64,000 nt of DNA from an uncultured Bacteroidales bacterium (GCA_934717185.1 CAKUYQ010000002.1:1-64000); one strand, 5' to 3'; counted from the first letter of the stretch, positions 1 to 7,488 are shown. Notes: generated from the sequence alone by a model not told the origin. Numbers and translations: made by a program.

Positions 1-110
1 AGGTCTACTCTCTCCTGCACTATGTCTACTGCTGTTACCTTGTTATGTTGGGCCAGCAGGGTTGCTATGGACAACCCTACGTAGCCTGTGCCTGCTACTG
101 TGATGTTCAT
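1..110 (-). CDS. ugd: UDP-glucose/UDP-sugar 6-dehydrogenase, N-terminal part only
   Basis: Only about 36 codons lie in the window; the rest is beyond position 1. The visible protein opens with a Rossmann dinucleotide-binding strand-loop (VAGTGYVGLS), followed by a second strand reading VTAVDI. This is the standard start of the UDP-glucose/GDP-mannose dehydrogenase family, which oxidises UDP-hexoses to uronic acids with NAD. The ATG at 110 lies 11 bases after the capG stop, so it is probably the next gene of the capsule operon. The exact substrate cannot be read from this fragment. Confidence 0.8.
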   Translation of the reverse strand, partial: MNITVAGTGYVGLSIATLLAQHNKVTAVDIVQERVD

Positions 111-121
111 TGTAGATTATT

Positions 122-1303
122 TTAATATTTGCGCCAGACCATCTTGTTGATGATGCCGGTGTAGGATTGTATGAGCTTGACCACTTTGGTGGAGACGTTC
201 TCGTCTGTGTAGTTGGGTACCGGGATGCCGTTGTCGCCTCTCTGCACCATCTCCACAGCCGTGTCTACCGCCTGAAGCAGCGAGTGTTCATCTATGCCGG
301 CAAGTATGAAGCAGCCTTTATCCAACGCCTCAGGTCTCTCTGTGCTGGTTCTTATGCAGACTGCGGGGAAGCTGTGCCCTACGCTGGTGAAGAAGGATGA
401 TTCCTCAGGCAGTGTGCCGCTGTCGCTTACCACCGCAAAGGCATTCATCTGCAAGCAATTGTAGTCATGAAAGCCAAGCGGTTCGTGCCGGATGACCCTC
501 TCGTCTAACTTAAAGCCGCTCGCCTCCAATCTCTTCCTTGAACGTGGATGACAGCTGTAAAGAATTGGCATATTGTACTTCTCGGCCATCCTGTTAATTG
601 CCGTGAAGAGACTGAGGAAGTTCTTCTCTGTATCTATGTTCTCCTCCCTGTGTGCGCTCAGCAGGATATATTTTCCTTTCTCTAACCCCAATCTCTTGTG
701 CACATCGCTCTCCTCTATCTCCTTTAAGTTGTTGTGCAGAACCTCCGCCATTGGTGACCCTGTTACGTAGGTTCTCTCTTTTGCTACTCCCGACGAATTG
801 AGATATCTCCTTGCGTGCTCCGAGTAGCAGAGGTTGACATCGCTTATGATGTCTACTATCCGCCTGTTGGTCTCCTCCGGAAGGCATTCGTCAAAGCATC
901 TGTTCCCTGCCTCCATGTGGAAGATGGGGATATGAAGCCTCTTGGCTCCTATGACGCTAAGGCAGCTGTTGGTGTCGCCAAGAACCAATACGGCATCGGG
1001 CTTGATTGTTGCCATCAGCTTGTAGGAGGCGTTGATGATATTGCCCATTGTGGCTCCAAGGTCATCGCCTACTGCATCCATATAGACCTCAGGGTCCTTC
1101 AGCTTAAGATCCTTAAAGAAGACTCCGTTGAGGTTGTAGTCGTAGTTCTGCCCTGTGTGGGCAAGGATGGTGTCAAAGTATTCCCTGCATTTGTTGATGA
1201 CTGCGGCAAGACGGATGATTTCCGGCCGAGTGCCTACTATTATCAGCAGCTTCAGCCTGCCGTTGTTCTGCCATGCGATGTTGTTATAGTCGTTATTTTT
1301 CAT
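122..1303 (-). CDS. capG: UDP-sugar 2-epimerase of the CapG/FnlC type (last step to UDP-L-FucNAc)
   Basis: A 393-residue non-hydrolysing UDP-GlcNAc 2-epimerase-family protein. It shows the family signature GTRPEII near residue 24, then VLGDTNS, HMEAGNRCFDE and PEETNRRIVD, and later SAHREEN and SDSGTLPEESS. The HMEAGNRCFD stretch is what I remember from CapG/FnlC rather than classical WecB. The capE-capF-capG order supports that reading: CapG converts UDP-N-acetyl-L-pneumosamine to UDP-N-acetyl-L-fucosamine in the cytoplasm. The ATG at 1303 gives an 18-residue Asn-rich extension before the first strand. Gene order and likely co-transcription with capF suggest control by the UpxY-type antiterminator upstream. 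A WecB role making UDP-ManNAc is the main alternative. Confidence 0.88.
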   Translation of the reverse strand: MKNNDYNNIAWQNNGRLKLLIIVGTRPEIIRLAAVINKCREYFDTILAHTGQNYDYNLNGVFFKDLKLKDPEVYMDAVGDDLGATMGNIINASYKLMATIKPDAVLVLGDTNSCLSVIGAKRLHIPIFHMEAGNRCFDECLPEETNRRIVDIISDVNLCYSEHARRYLNSSGVAKERTYVTGSPMAEVLHNNLKEIEESDVHKRLGLEKGKYILLSAHREENIDTEKNFLSLFTAINRMAEKYNMPILYSCHPRSRKRLEASGFKLDERVIRHEPLGFHDYNCLQMNAFAVVSDSGTLPEESSFFTSVGHSFPAVCIRTSTERPEALDKGCFILAGIDEHSLLQAVDTAVEMVQRGDNGIPVPNYTDENVSTKVVKLIQSYTGIINKMVWRKY

Positions 1304-1324
1304 CTTCTATTTTTTGTAAATAAT

Positions 1325-1512
1325 CAATCAGAAACTGTTTTTCTCTCCGTGTCAATCAACTGCTTATGCTCTCAATCAGCTTGAAACGGCTAAGTCGTCC
1401 TTTTTAGTATGCTTCGCATCCTAACAGTCCTTCAACAGACGCCGTTTCTTATAAGCTGCTTTCGGCATCCGCTCTTCCGTTGATTAACAGGTCGCTCATA
1501 ACCGTTTTGATT
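1325..1512. repeat. 188-bp inverted-terminal-repeat element, copy A
   Basis: One of three copies of an element that is 188 bp long in every case (others at 5159-5346 and 45254-45441). The ends read AATCAGAAAC and, at the other end, the near reverse complement GTTTTGATT. The inside also shows dyad symmetry, with GAAACGGC facing GCCGTTTC and a central near-palindrome around TATGCTTCGCATCC. There is no plausible reading frame. It sits between capF and capG and is the most diverged copy at the ends. It resembles a MITE or a structured RNA gene; no transposase is nearby. Confidence 0.85.
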
Positions 1513-1642
1513 AATTTGCTTTAGCTTTAGCAAATAACCCTTTCTACTTTCTTTCCTCTCTATACCTTCTATAAACTATACACTATAAACTCTCAACTAT
1601 AAACTAAATTAAGGCCAACGCTAACGCAATAACCATCAAACC
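1513..1642. repeat. Hexamer/pyrimidine-tract composite repeat between capG and capF
   Basis: GCTTTAGCTTTAGC hexamers are followed by a pyrimidine-rich run of CTTTCTAC/CCTCTCTATACC type. Several AACTATAAAC-like units follow, ending in GGCCAACGCTAACGC. This is the same composite seen in about ten other intergenic regions of the window. No gene is visible here. It follows directly on the 188-bp element, an association also seen at 5.1-5.4 kb and 45.2-45.6 kb. Confidence 0.75.
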
Positions 1643-1772
1643 ATGAAATTGGATAAAAAGCGCAAATGCAAGGCCTGCGAAACTTTTTACACCGGAGCGT
1701 ACTCATGCTACGTGAGGATTAAAAAGTTGAGCGTAACGCAGCAGTTGCCTTTTTAGTCAGTTTCATACTTTA
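1643..1772 (+). repeat. Covarying palindromic element, copy 1 (core 1655-1754)
   Basis: The core is bounded by AAAAAG (1655) and CTTTTT (1749). Arms AACTTTTTA (1681-1689) and TAAAAAGTT (1730-1738) are perfectly complementary, and CGTA/TACG (1698-1701 and 1709-1712) form an inner hairpin. Conserved blocks CACCGGAG, TGAGGATT and GAGCGTAACGCAG are shared with the copies at 22.8 kb and 43.7 kb, while the arm sequences differ but stay paired. The outer pairing runs on into the capF stop region, so the element lies immediately downstream of capF in antisense orientation. It may act as a terminator for capF. Confidence 0.8.
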
Positions 1773-3043
1773 TCGTAGTAGGTATCCGGCCTATTAGGAT
1801 CAAATATCTCATTGCAATACATTACTGTAACGAGATCCTCTGTATCTGAAAGGTTGATTATATTATGTGTGTAGCCCGGAAGCATAATAACAGATTGTAT
1901 CTTCTCTCCACTCACCTCATACTCTATCACCTCATCTGTTCCCTCTTTCCTAAGCTGTATGAGTCCATGTCCGCTAACCACTATGAACTGTTCCCATTTG
2001 CTGTTGTGCCAATGTTCCCCTTTGGTGATTCCCGGTTTGGAGATGTTAATGCTTACCTGACCGCAGTTTAATGTGTGTACCAATTCTGTGAACGAGCCAC
2101 GATTGTCTACATTCATTTTTAAATCAAAGATTGCCTTTTCCTTTGGCAGATAAGACAAGAATGCGCTGTAGAGCCGTTTTGCAAATGAGTCTGCCGGAAT
2201 TTGGGGAATCATAAGTGTCTTGGGCATCTCTGCAAACTTGTGCAGCAAGTCTACTATCTCCCCTAATGTTGCCTTGTGGGTGATGGGGCAGTAACAATAT
2301 CTTCCTACGGAAGAGTTTACAGTTGATTGTTTATAGTTTATAGTTGGAATTACATCCAGACCGTTGAACTCGCAGTGATGTTCCTCTCCTTTGAGGGCTG
2401 CTATCATCTCATTTACAAGGTCGTCTATGTAAAGCAGCTCAAGCTCCACGTTTGGATCATTGACCGTGATAGGCAAGTCATTAGCAATGTTATTACAAAA
2501 TGTAGCCACTGCGCTGTTGTAGTTGGGTCTGCACCACTTGCCGTAAAGGTTGGGGAAGCGGTAGACGAGCACCTTAGCCCCTGTCTCTTTGGAGTAGTCA
2601 AAAAAGAGCTCTTCACCGGCTTTCTTGCTGCGCCCATACTCGCTGTTACCAAAACGGCCTGTGAGCGATGCCTGCTGTGAGCTGGAGAGCATTACGGGGC
2701 ATTTATTGCCATGCTTCTTTAATGTATCAAGCAAGGTAGAAGCAAAACCAAAATTCCCCTGCATAAACTCGCTCTGCTCTTTGGGGCGGTTGACTCCTGC
2801 AAGATTAAAGACAAAGTCTGCCTCTTTGCACCATGTATCTAATTGCTCCGGAGTTGAGTCAATGTCATATTCAAAGACCTCCTCTATAAAGAGGGCGTTG
2901 GCATTGGCTGATGTATTAACCTTGTTGGCTTCTAATGCAGATCCAAGGCCGTAGTTTTTTGCCTTGCCATCTTTTATGTTATTTAATTGGGCGCATAGGT
3001 TTTTCCCGACAAACCCCCTTGCTCCCGTAACGAGTATCCTCAT
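1763..3043 (-). CDS. capF: CapF: bifunctional NAD-dependent reductase plus cupin, UDP-L-FucNAc pathway
   Basis: 426 residues. It starts with a Rossmann motif (TGARGFVGKN), has an SDR-type YGRSK active site near residue 136, and ends in a metal-binding cupin (about 305-426) with the motif GEHWHNSKWEQF. As remembered, Staphylococcus CapF has the same two halves: the cupin epimerises C3 and the reductase reduces C4 of the product of CapE. CapF there is about 369 residues. The excess here lies mainly in two segments, about 24-53 (containing SANANALF) and about 230-250 (INYKQSTVNSS). These are encoded by the same repeat DNA found between genes, so they look like in-frame insertions. Active-site motifs are intact. 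It lies between capE and capG, with repeats on both sides. Confidence 0.92.
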   Translation of the reverse strand: MRILVTGARGFVGKNLCAQLNNIKDGKAKNYGLGSALEANKVNTSANANALFIEEVFEYDIDSTPEQLDTWCKEADFVFNLAGVNRPKEQSEFMQGNFGFASTLLDTLKKHGNKCPVMLSSSQQASLTGRFGNSEYGRSKKAGEELFFDYSKETGAKVLVYRFPNLYGKWCRPNYNSAVATFCNNIANDLPITVNDPNVELELLYIDDLVNEMIAALKGEEHHCEFNGLDVIPTINYKQSTVNSSVGRYCYCPITHKATLGEIVDLLHKFAEMPKTLMIPQIPADSFAKRLYSAFLSYLPKEKAIFDLKMNVDNRGSFTELVHTLNCGQVSINISKPGITKGEHWHNSKWEQFIVVSGHGLIQLRKEGTDEVIEYEVSGEKIQSVIMLPGYTHNIINLSDTEDLVTVMYCNEIFDPNRPDTYYDKV

Positions 3044-3192
3044 TTTAGTTTATTGTTTATAGTTTATAGTCAGTTGATTAATCCATAATTATAGGCAAAT
3101 ATAGTACAAATAAACTATCAAACTCTCTACTTTCAACTTTTTCCTATATATAAACTCTAAACTCTCAACTATAAACTAAATTAAGGCCAAAG
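3044..3192. repeat. AT-rich repeat spacer between capE and capF
   Basis: The 149-bp spacer consists largely of the recurring AACTATAAAC family (for example TTTATAGTTTATAG near 3060 and its complement near 3160), a short pyrimidine-rich stretch (CTCTCTACTTTC), and an end reading AAGGCCAAAGCTAA. These are parts of the composite repeat seen elsewhere. No reading frame or clear promoter box is visible. Confidence 0.6.
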
Positions 3193-4311
3193 CTAATACA
3201 CTTTCAACTCATTCTTGATATATTCCAACGAGGCTATCTTCTCTTTGGTCTCCTCCAAGTTTAGGCGGCGGGTGTTATCGCTGTTGAACTCAGACAGGGC
3301 GCAACGTTTGTTGTCTCCCTCGGTGAAGAACTTGTCATAGTTGAGCGAGCGGTTGTCGGCAGGTACTCTGTAGAAGTTGCCCATATCCTCTGCTTTGGCA
3401 CACTCCTCATTGGTGAGCAGTGTCTCGTACATCTTCTCACCGTGGCGGATGCCTATAACCTTAATCTCAGGTTCATCTGCTTTAGCGTTGGCATTGGCGT
3501 TGGCAGCAACTTCAGCGTTGGCAACAGAATCAGAGTTGGCCCTAATGGCTGAGCGGTATTGGTGCTTGAAAAGCTCTCGCACCGCTTCGGCCTGGGTCTG
3601 TATGGTGCAGGCAGGGGCTTTCTGTACAAGGATATCACCGTTGTTGCCATGCTCAAAGGCAAAGAGTACCAAATCTACCGCCTCCTCCAATGACATAATA
3701 AATCTTGTCATCCTTGGTTCGGTGAGGGTGATTGGGTTGCCGTTGCGGATCTGATCTATCCAGAGCGGAATAACGGAACCGCGGCTGCACATCACATTGC
3801 CGTATCTTGTGCAGCAGATCTTGGTCTTGCCGGAGTAGCGGCTCTTGGCTACTGCTATCTTCTCCTCTATGGCCTTGCTTATACCCATGGCATTTATAGG
3901 GTAGGCTGCCTTATCTGTTGAGAGGCAGATGACCGCCCCTACGCCAAACTCAATGGCTGCGGTGAGTACGTTGTCTGTACCTATAACATTGGTCTTTACT
4001 GCCTCCATGGGGAAGAACTCGCAGCTCGGCACCTGTTTGAGGGCTGCCGCATGGAAGATGTAGTCCACTCCCGGCATGGCGTTACGGCAACTCTGTAAAT
4101 CTCTTACATCGCCTATGAAGAACTTTATCTTGTGGGCCACATCGGGCATCTTGGCCTGATACTCGTGGCGCATGTCATCCTGTTTCTTTTCGTCGCGGGA
4201 GAAGATCCTTATCTCCCCTATATCTGTGTTAAGGAAGCGGTTTAATACGGCGTTGCCGAATGATCCCGTTCCACCGGTGATCATCAGCGTCTTGCCTGCG
4301 AATATGCTCAT
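3193..4311 (-). CDS. capE: CapE: UDP-GlcNAc 4,6-dehydratase / 5-epimerase, soluble type
   Basis: 372 residues. TGGTGSFG near residue 12 binds NADP. STDKAAYPINAMGISK (about 131-146) carries the MxxxK variant of the SDR catalytic motif typical of inverting 4,6-dehydratases, and RYGNVMCSRGSVIPL and RHGEK are CapE hallmarks. It makes the 4-keto sugar used by CapF. Compared with Staphylococcus CapE as I remember it, there are about 27 extra residues at 251-281 containing AANANANAKA. They are encoded by the GCCAACGCCAATGCC repeat that is otherwise intergenic. The insertion falls between two conserved blocks, so the enzyme may still work. It begins 2 bases after the upxY-like stop. Confidence 0.93.
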   Translation of the reverse strand: MSIFAGKTLMITGGTGSFGNAVLNRFLNTDIGEIRIFSRDEKKQDDMRHEYQAKMPDVAHKIKFFIGDVRDLQSCRNAMPGVDYIFHAAALKQVPSCEFFPMEAVKTNVIGTDNVLTAAIEFGVGAVICLSTDKAAYPINAMGISKAIEEKIAVAKSRYSGKTKICCTRYGNVMCSRGSVIPLWIDQIRNGNPITLTEPRMTRFIMSLEEAVDLVLFAFEHGNNGDILVQKAPACTIQTQAEAVRELFKHQYRSAIRANSDSVANAEVAANANANAKADEPEIKVIGIRHGEKMYETLLTNEECAKAEDMGNFYRVPADNRSLNYDKFFTEGDNKRCALSEFNSDNTRRLNLEETKEKIASLEYIKNELKVY

Positions 4312-4313
4312 AT

Positions 4314-4865
4314 TTATAGTTTTATTACGTCTGTGCTTTTTAGGACGGTGGTGGCTACGGCGGCAATTCCCTCTATTTTTACCACTACGCGCTTTTCGTG
4401 TCTGTTGGGCATCTGAATGAAGATACCTTCAACGCCTTCGAACGGACCCGTGAGAATCCTCACTCTGTCCCCTTTTCTTAGGTCTATGGCAGGGTCTAAC
4501 TGTTTGCTTCCGCGAGATTCCGTTACTTTTATGAAATCCTGCATCTGCTTGTCCGGAACTATCTGTGGCTTAATTTCTCCACTTGAATCTTTTGCCATAA
4601 GATAACGCAGGTGCTGTATCTTATGCGTCTTTATCTGCTGTATGATTGGCAGGGTGGAGTATATAAAGATATAGTTGTGAACCAACGCTTCGGTCTTCCA
4701 GCCTATGGCCATACCGAATGCGTTTCGTTTGCGTACCCTCGTAGTTGGTACGTACGACCGGATGTTTTCTTTTGTGAGCGTCTCCATGGCGGATAGCTCG
4801 CGCTGGTAGGTTACTCGCATAACATACCAGGCAATAGTGTCGTTTTTAGTTAGATCTATTGGCAC
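4314..4865 (-). CDS. UpxY-family NusG-like capsule transcription antiterminator
   Basis: 183 residues with an N-terminal NGN domain beginning AWYVMRVTYQRE, followed by a KOW motif near the C-terminus (DLRKGDRVRILTGPFEGVEG). UpxY proteins of Bacteroides are NusG paralogs encoded first in capsule operons; they prevent premature termination in their own long leader. The context here fits: first gene before capE-capF-capG-ugd, preceded by a promoter and about 125 bases of leader. No ATG lies in frame before the conserved WYV block, so GTG at 4865 is chosen. No Shine-Dalgarno is visible, which is common in this phylum. Which locus it controls is inferred from position only. Confidence 0.88.
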   Translation of the reverse strand: MPIDLTKNDTIAWYVMRVTYQRELSAMETLTKENIRSYVPTTRVRKRNAFGMAIGWKTEALVHNYIFIYSTLPIIQQIKTHKIQHLRYLMAKDSSGEIKPQIVPDKQMQDFIKVTESRGSKQLDPAIDLRKGDRVRILTGPFEGVEGIFIQMPNRHEKRVVVKIEGIAAVATTVLKSTDVIKL

Positions 4866-5027
4866 AATGTATGAACAGGGGTCGTTGAAACTCTATAACT
4901 TTCTCTGTTTCAACCGTTTATGGATACAACGTGGGATTCTACCGTTTTTCCGTCTTGCTTTAGGTTATCTCCTTTACGAGACCGAATAAACGTGCCCCAA
5001 AGTTAATAATTATTTTTATCCCGACAA
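4866..5027 (-). promoter_or_regulatory. Promoter and folded leader of the upxY-capE-capF-capG operon
   Basis: Reading the minus strand, TTGT (5027-5024) and TAACTTTG (5005-4998) are 18 bases apart. This is close to the Bacteroidota consensus of TTTG, 19-21 bases, TAnnTTTG. Transcription would start near 4991 and leave about 125 bases of leader. In it, GTTGAAAC and GTTTCAAC (4884-4891 and 4907-4914) make a perfect 8-bp stem. GGGGCAC near the 5' end can pair with GTGCC at the start codon. Such leaders are where UpxY proteins are known to act. The -33 region is a copy of the recurring TTGTCGGGA motif. Confidence 0.6.
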
Positions 5028-5045
5028 TGAATATCTGTGTAATTT

Positions 5046-5158
5046 ATAAAAAACAGTTTTTCTCTCCGCACCGTAATTAGCTTTGGCTTTCTTTACTCTC
5101 TCTACTCTCTCTACCCTTAAAAATTGCCAATGCTAATGCCAACGCTTTTCTTACTCAT
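5046..5158. repeat. Solo terminal fragment plus hexamer/pyrimidine composite repeat
   Basis: AAACAGTTTTTCTCTCCG near 5051 is a detached end of the 188-bp element. It is followed by GCTTTGGC, a run of CTTTACTCTCTCTACTCTC, and GCCAATGCTAATGCCAACGC. The same order with a near-identical spacer (AACGCTTTT, TTACTCAT) precedes the 188-bp copy at 45.25 kb, so the two elements travel together. No gene is visible. Confidence 0.7.
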
Positions 5159-5346
5159 AATTAGAAACAGTTCCTCTCTCCGTGCCAATCAACTGCTTAT
5201 GCCTTCAATCAGCTTGAAACGGCTAAGTCGTCCCTTTTAGTATGCTTTGCATCCTAACGGTCCTTCAACAGACGCCGTTTCTTATAAGCTGCTTTCGGCT
5301 ACCGCTCTTCCGTTGATTGACAGGTCGTTCATAACTGTTTCTAATT
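5159..5346. repeat. 188-bp inverted-terminal-repeat element, copy B
   Basis: Perfect 14-bp terminal inverted repeats: AATTAGAAACAGTT at 5159-5172 and AACTGTTTCTAATT at 5333-5346. Inner matching blocks include CCAATCAAC against GTTGATTGAC and GAAACGGC against GCCGTTTC, so most of the unit can fold on itself. Sequence is nearly identical to copy C and similar to copy A. It lies upstream of the capsule operon promoter. No coding potential is seen. Confidence 0.88.
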
Positions 5347-5405
5347 ACTCACCCTCTCTACTCTCTATCCTTTCTTTACTCTTCAAAACGGCCAACGCCA
5401 AAGCT
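5347..5405. repeat. Pyrimidine tract and hexamer repeat after copy B
   Basis: CCCTCTCTACTCTCTATCC is followed by CTTTACTCTTCAAAACGGCCAACGCCAAAGC. Nearly the same string follows the 188-bp copy at 45.45-45.56 kb. It ends at the stop codon of the dehydratase gene. Nothing else is visible in this spacer. Confidence 0.7.
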
Positions 5406-7376
5406 TTATAAACTATTGACTTTCACTCGGCTCTCTAATTCTCTGTCTATCTCCTCGTAAACAGAGTTCTTGGATTTAAACTCCGGCACGGTAATCTTCA
5501 TAAGTCTTACCATTTCCTGAATATTTACCCTCTTTGATAACTCTTCCAACTCGTTGGAAACTTTAGACGCTTCGCTGTAGTCGTATTTTCTAACCTTGGC
5601 AATCCTTATCCTCTCATGCATGGTTGGAAGAGTATTCTCTGCGTTTGAGAGAACCTCCTCATAAAGTTTCTCGCCGGGTCTCAGGCCGGTATACTCTATC
5701 TCTATATCCTTGCCCGGAACATAACCGGCAAGCTCTATCATTCTTTTAGCCAAGTCTGCAATCTTTACAGACGCCCCCATATCAAAAACAAAGATCTGGT
5801 TTCCACTGCTCATTGTTGCTGCCTCCATAACAAGCCTGCACGCCTCAGGAATTGTCATAAAGAACCTTGTTATATCCTTGTGGGTTACGGTAACCGGGCC
5901 ACCCTTGGCAATCTGCTCCCTGAATCTTGGAATAACAGAGCCGTTGGAGCCAAGCACATTGCCAAAACGAGTTGTAACGAATTTGGTCTTACCCTTAATC
6001 CTCCCCTCCTCTATAGCAAGCCCCAAAGACTGAACATATATCTCTGCCAATCTCTTTGTACAACCCATTATGTTTGTTGGATTTACGGCTTTATCTGTAG
6101 AGATCATCACCATCTTGTCAACACCATACTCAATACATTTGTCCGCCACATTTCTCGAACCTGCCACATTCACAAACACCGCCTCGCAAGGGTTCTCCTC
6201 CATAAGCGGAACATGCTTGTACGCAGCAGCATGGAACACAACCTGAGGTCTGTATTTTTCGAACACAAACTTAAGCCTGTCCTTTACCCTCACATCGCCT
6301 ATCACAGGCACAAATTTAAGTTCCGGAAACCTCTCCTCCATCTCTAACCTAAAGTTATGCATAGGGGTCTCTGCATTGTCGAACAATACAAGCTCCTTAA
6401 CACCAAAACTTGCAAGCTGCCTGCACAGTTCAGAACCAATAGAACCCGCAGCTCCTGTAACAAGCACAGTCTTGCCACAGAAGTTGTCCCTTATCTCCTG
6501 CATGGAGATCTTTATCTCGGGTCTTCCCAAAAGGTCCTCTATCATAATGTCTCTCACAGGTTTCTTTATTATTTTGCCTCCCGACATCTCATCTATAGGT
6601 GGAGCAAAGAGTACCTTTAAGTTAAGTTCCGTACAATATCTTATAAGTCTCTCCTTCTCTGCCCTTGTATCATCCACATTTGCAAAGAGCACCGCCTCTG
6701 CCTCGTACTTGTTTCTAAGATATTCTACATCTTTTTTATTTTCAAAGTAATATACCTTATGATCTGCCACAATGTTGCCACGAAGTTCCTTACCAAATGT
6801 AACAAAGCCCATTACTCTGTAGTGAGGAGAACACTGAAGCCTTTTCACTAACGAAACAGACTTGTCATTTGTACCGTAAACCAACACGCTTTTGCCATCC
6901 TCCCTGTGCGTAAGCCTAAGCCTTATCACATCGTAAACGACTATCATTGAGAGTCTCATTGCCATTAACACAAATAGTGTAAGTAGCACATCAAACAGAA
7001 GGCAGATGGCTAATTTTCCATATGACTCTGCAAGAGAGCTGTTAACAGTAATCAGGTAGCAGAATATAAGAAGATCCTTAAGTACTACGGCCGCAAAGAA
7101 ACGTCTTACCTCTCTGAAGGCCATATTTCTTATAGTTATTCTTTGGGTCCCAAAAAGTACAAAAGACAGTACGCAGAACACTCCGGAAACCGCCAGCGTC
7201 CAGATCATATCTCTTAATCCAAAGTCATGAATATGAAAGAACGTTGTCACCAACAGGAGTGAGACAAACGTAGAAAGCTCCGATATAACAGTATCAGCTA
7301 AGAGCACAAGTTTGGGGCTCAGATACTGCTCCAAATGTAGCTTTTCTAAGATTCTGTACATAAATCCTTGATTCAT
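5406..7376 (-). CDS. Membrane-bound nucleotide-sugar 4,6-dehydratase, WbpM/PglF/CapD family
   Basis: 656 residues. The first ~150 contain about four hydrophobic segments. A CoA-binding-like Rossmann domain follows (SVLVYGTNDKSVSLV), and then the catalytic SDR domain starts around residue 305 (VTGAAGSIGSE), with STDKAVNPTNIMGCTKR holding the MxxxK active-site variant. The family dehydrates UDP-GlcNAc to the 4-keto-6-deoxy sugar at the inner membrane for glycan initiation. It lies between wzc and the upxY operon, separated from wzc by a terminator. A second 4,6-dehydratase (CapE) is nearby, so the two probably feed different sugars or have different stereochemistry. Confidence 0.9.
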   Translation of the reverse strand: MNQGFMYRILEKLHLEQYLSPKLVLLADTVISELSTFVSLLLVTTFFHIHDFGLRDMIWTLAVSGVFCVLSFVLFGTQRITIRNMAFREVRRFFAAVVLKDLLIFCYLITVNSSLAESYGKLAICLLFDVLLTLFVLMAMRLSMIVVYDVIRLRLTHREDGKSVLVYGTNDKSVSLVKRLQCSPHYRVMGFVTFGKELRGNIVADHKVYYFENKKDVEYLRNKYEAEAVLFANVDDTRAEKERLIRYCTELNLKVLFAPPIDEMSGGKIIKKPVRDIMIEDLLGRPEIKISMQEIRDNFCGKTVLVTGAAGSIGSELCRQLASFGVKELVLFDNAETPMHNFRLEMEERFPELKFVPVIGDVRVKDRLKFVFEKYRPQVVFHAAAYKHVPLMEENPCEAVFVNVAGSRNVADKCIEYGVDKMVMISTDKAVNPTNIMGCTKRLAEIYVQSLGLAIEEGRIKGKTKFVTTRFGNVLGSNGSVIPRFREQIAKGGPVTVTHKDITRFFMTIPEACRLVMEAATMSSGNQIFVFDMGASVKIADLAKRMIELAGYVPGKDIEIEYTGLRPGEKLYEEVLSNAENTLPTMHERIRIAKVRKYDYSEASKVSNELEELSKRVNIQEMVRLMKITVPEFKSKNSVYEEIDRELESRVKVNSL

Positions 7377-7442
7377 TGTAGTTATGTAGTTTTAAGTAAA
7401 ATTGAGTCAGTTGGTTCTGCAAATACGGCAAATTAAATATAC

Positions 7443-7475
7443 AGAATAAAGCCCGGCAAAAGCCGGCTTTATTCT
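7443..7475 (-). terminator. Rho-independent terminator after wzc-like gene
   Basis: The arms GCCGGCTTTATTCT (7462-7475) and AGAATAAAGCCCGGC (7443-7457) pair over about 14 bp with a single bulged C and an AAAA/TTTT loop. On the minus strand the GC-rich upper stem is followed by TTTATTC. It lies 13 bases beyond the wzc stop and 67 bases before the next start, so it should end the wza-wzc transcript. Its symmetry would let it work in both directions. Confidence 0.75.
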
Positions 7476-7488
7476 AATTATTTATTTA

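Noticed and set aside
3377..3754. Long plus-strand frame opposite capE, rich in Ala and Leu (ALALALALAA)
   Set aside because: It is the complement of the hexamer repeat and of capE, with no ribosome-binding site or family match.
5150..5352. Target-site duplication ACTCA around 188-bp copy B
   Set aside because: A similar string is on both sides of copy B only; copies A and C show none, so it may be chance.
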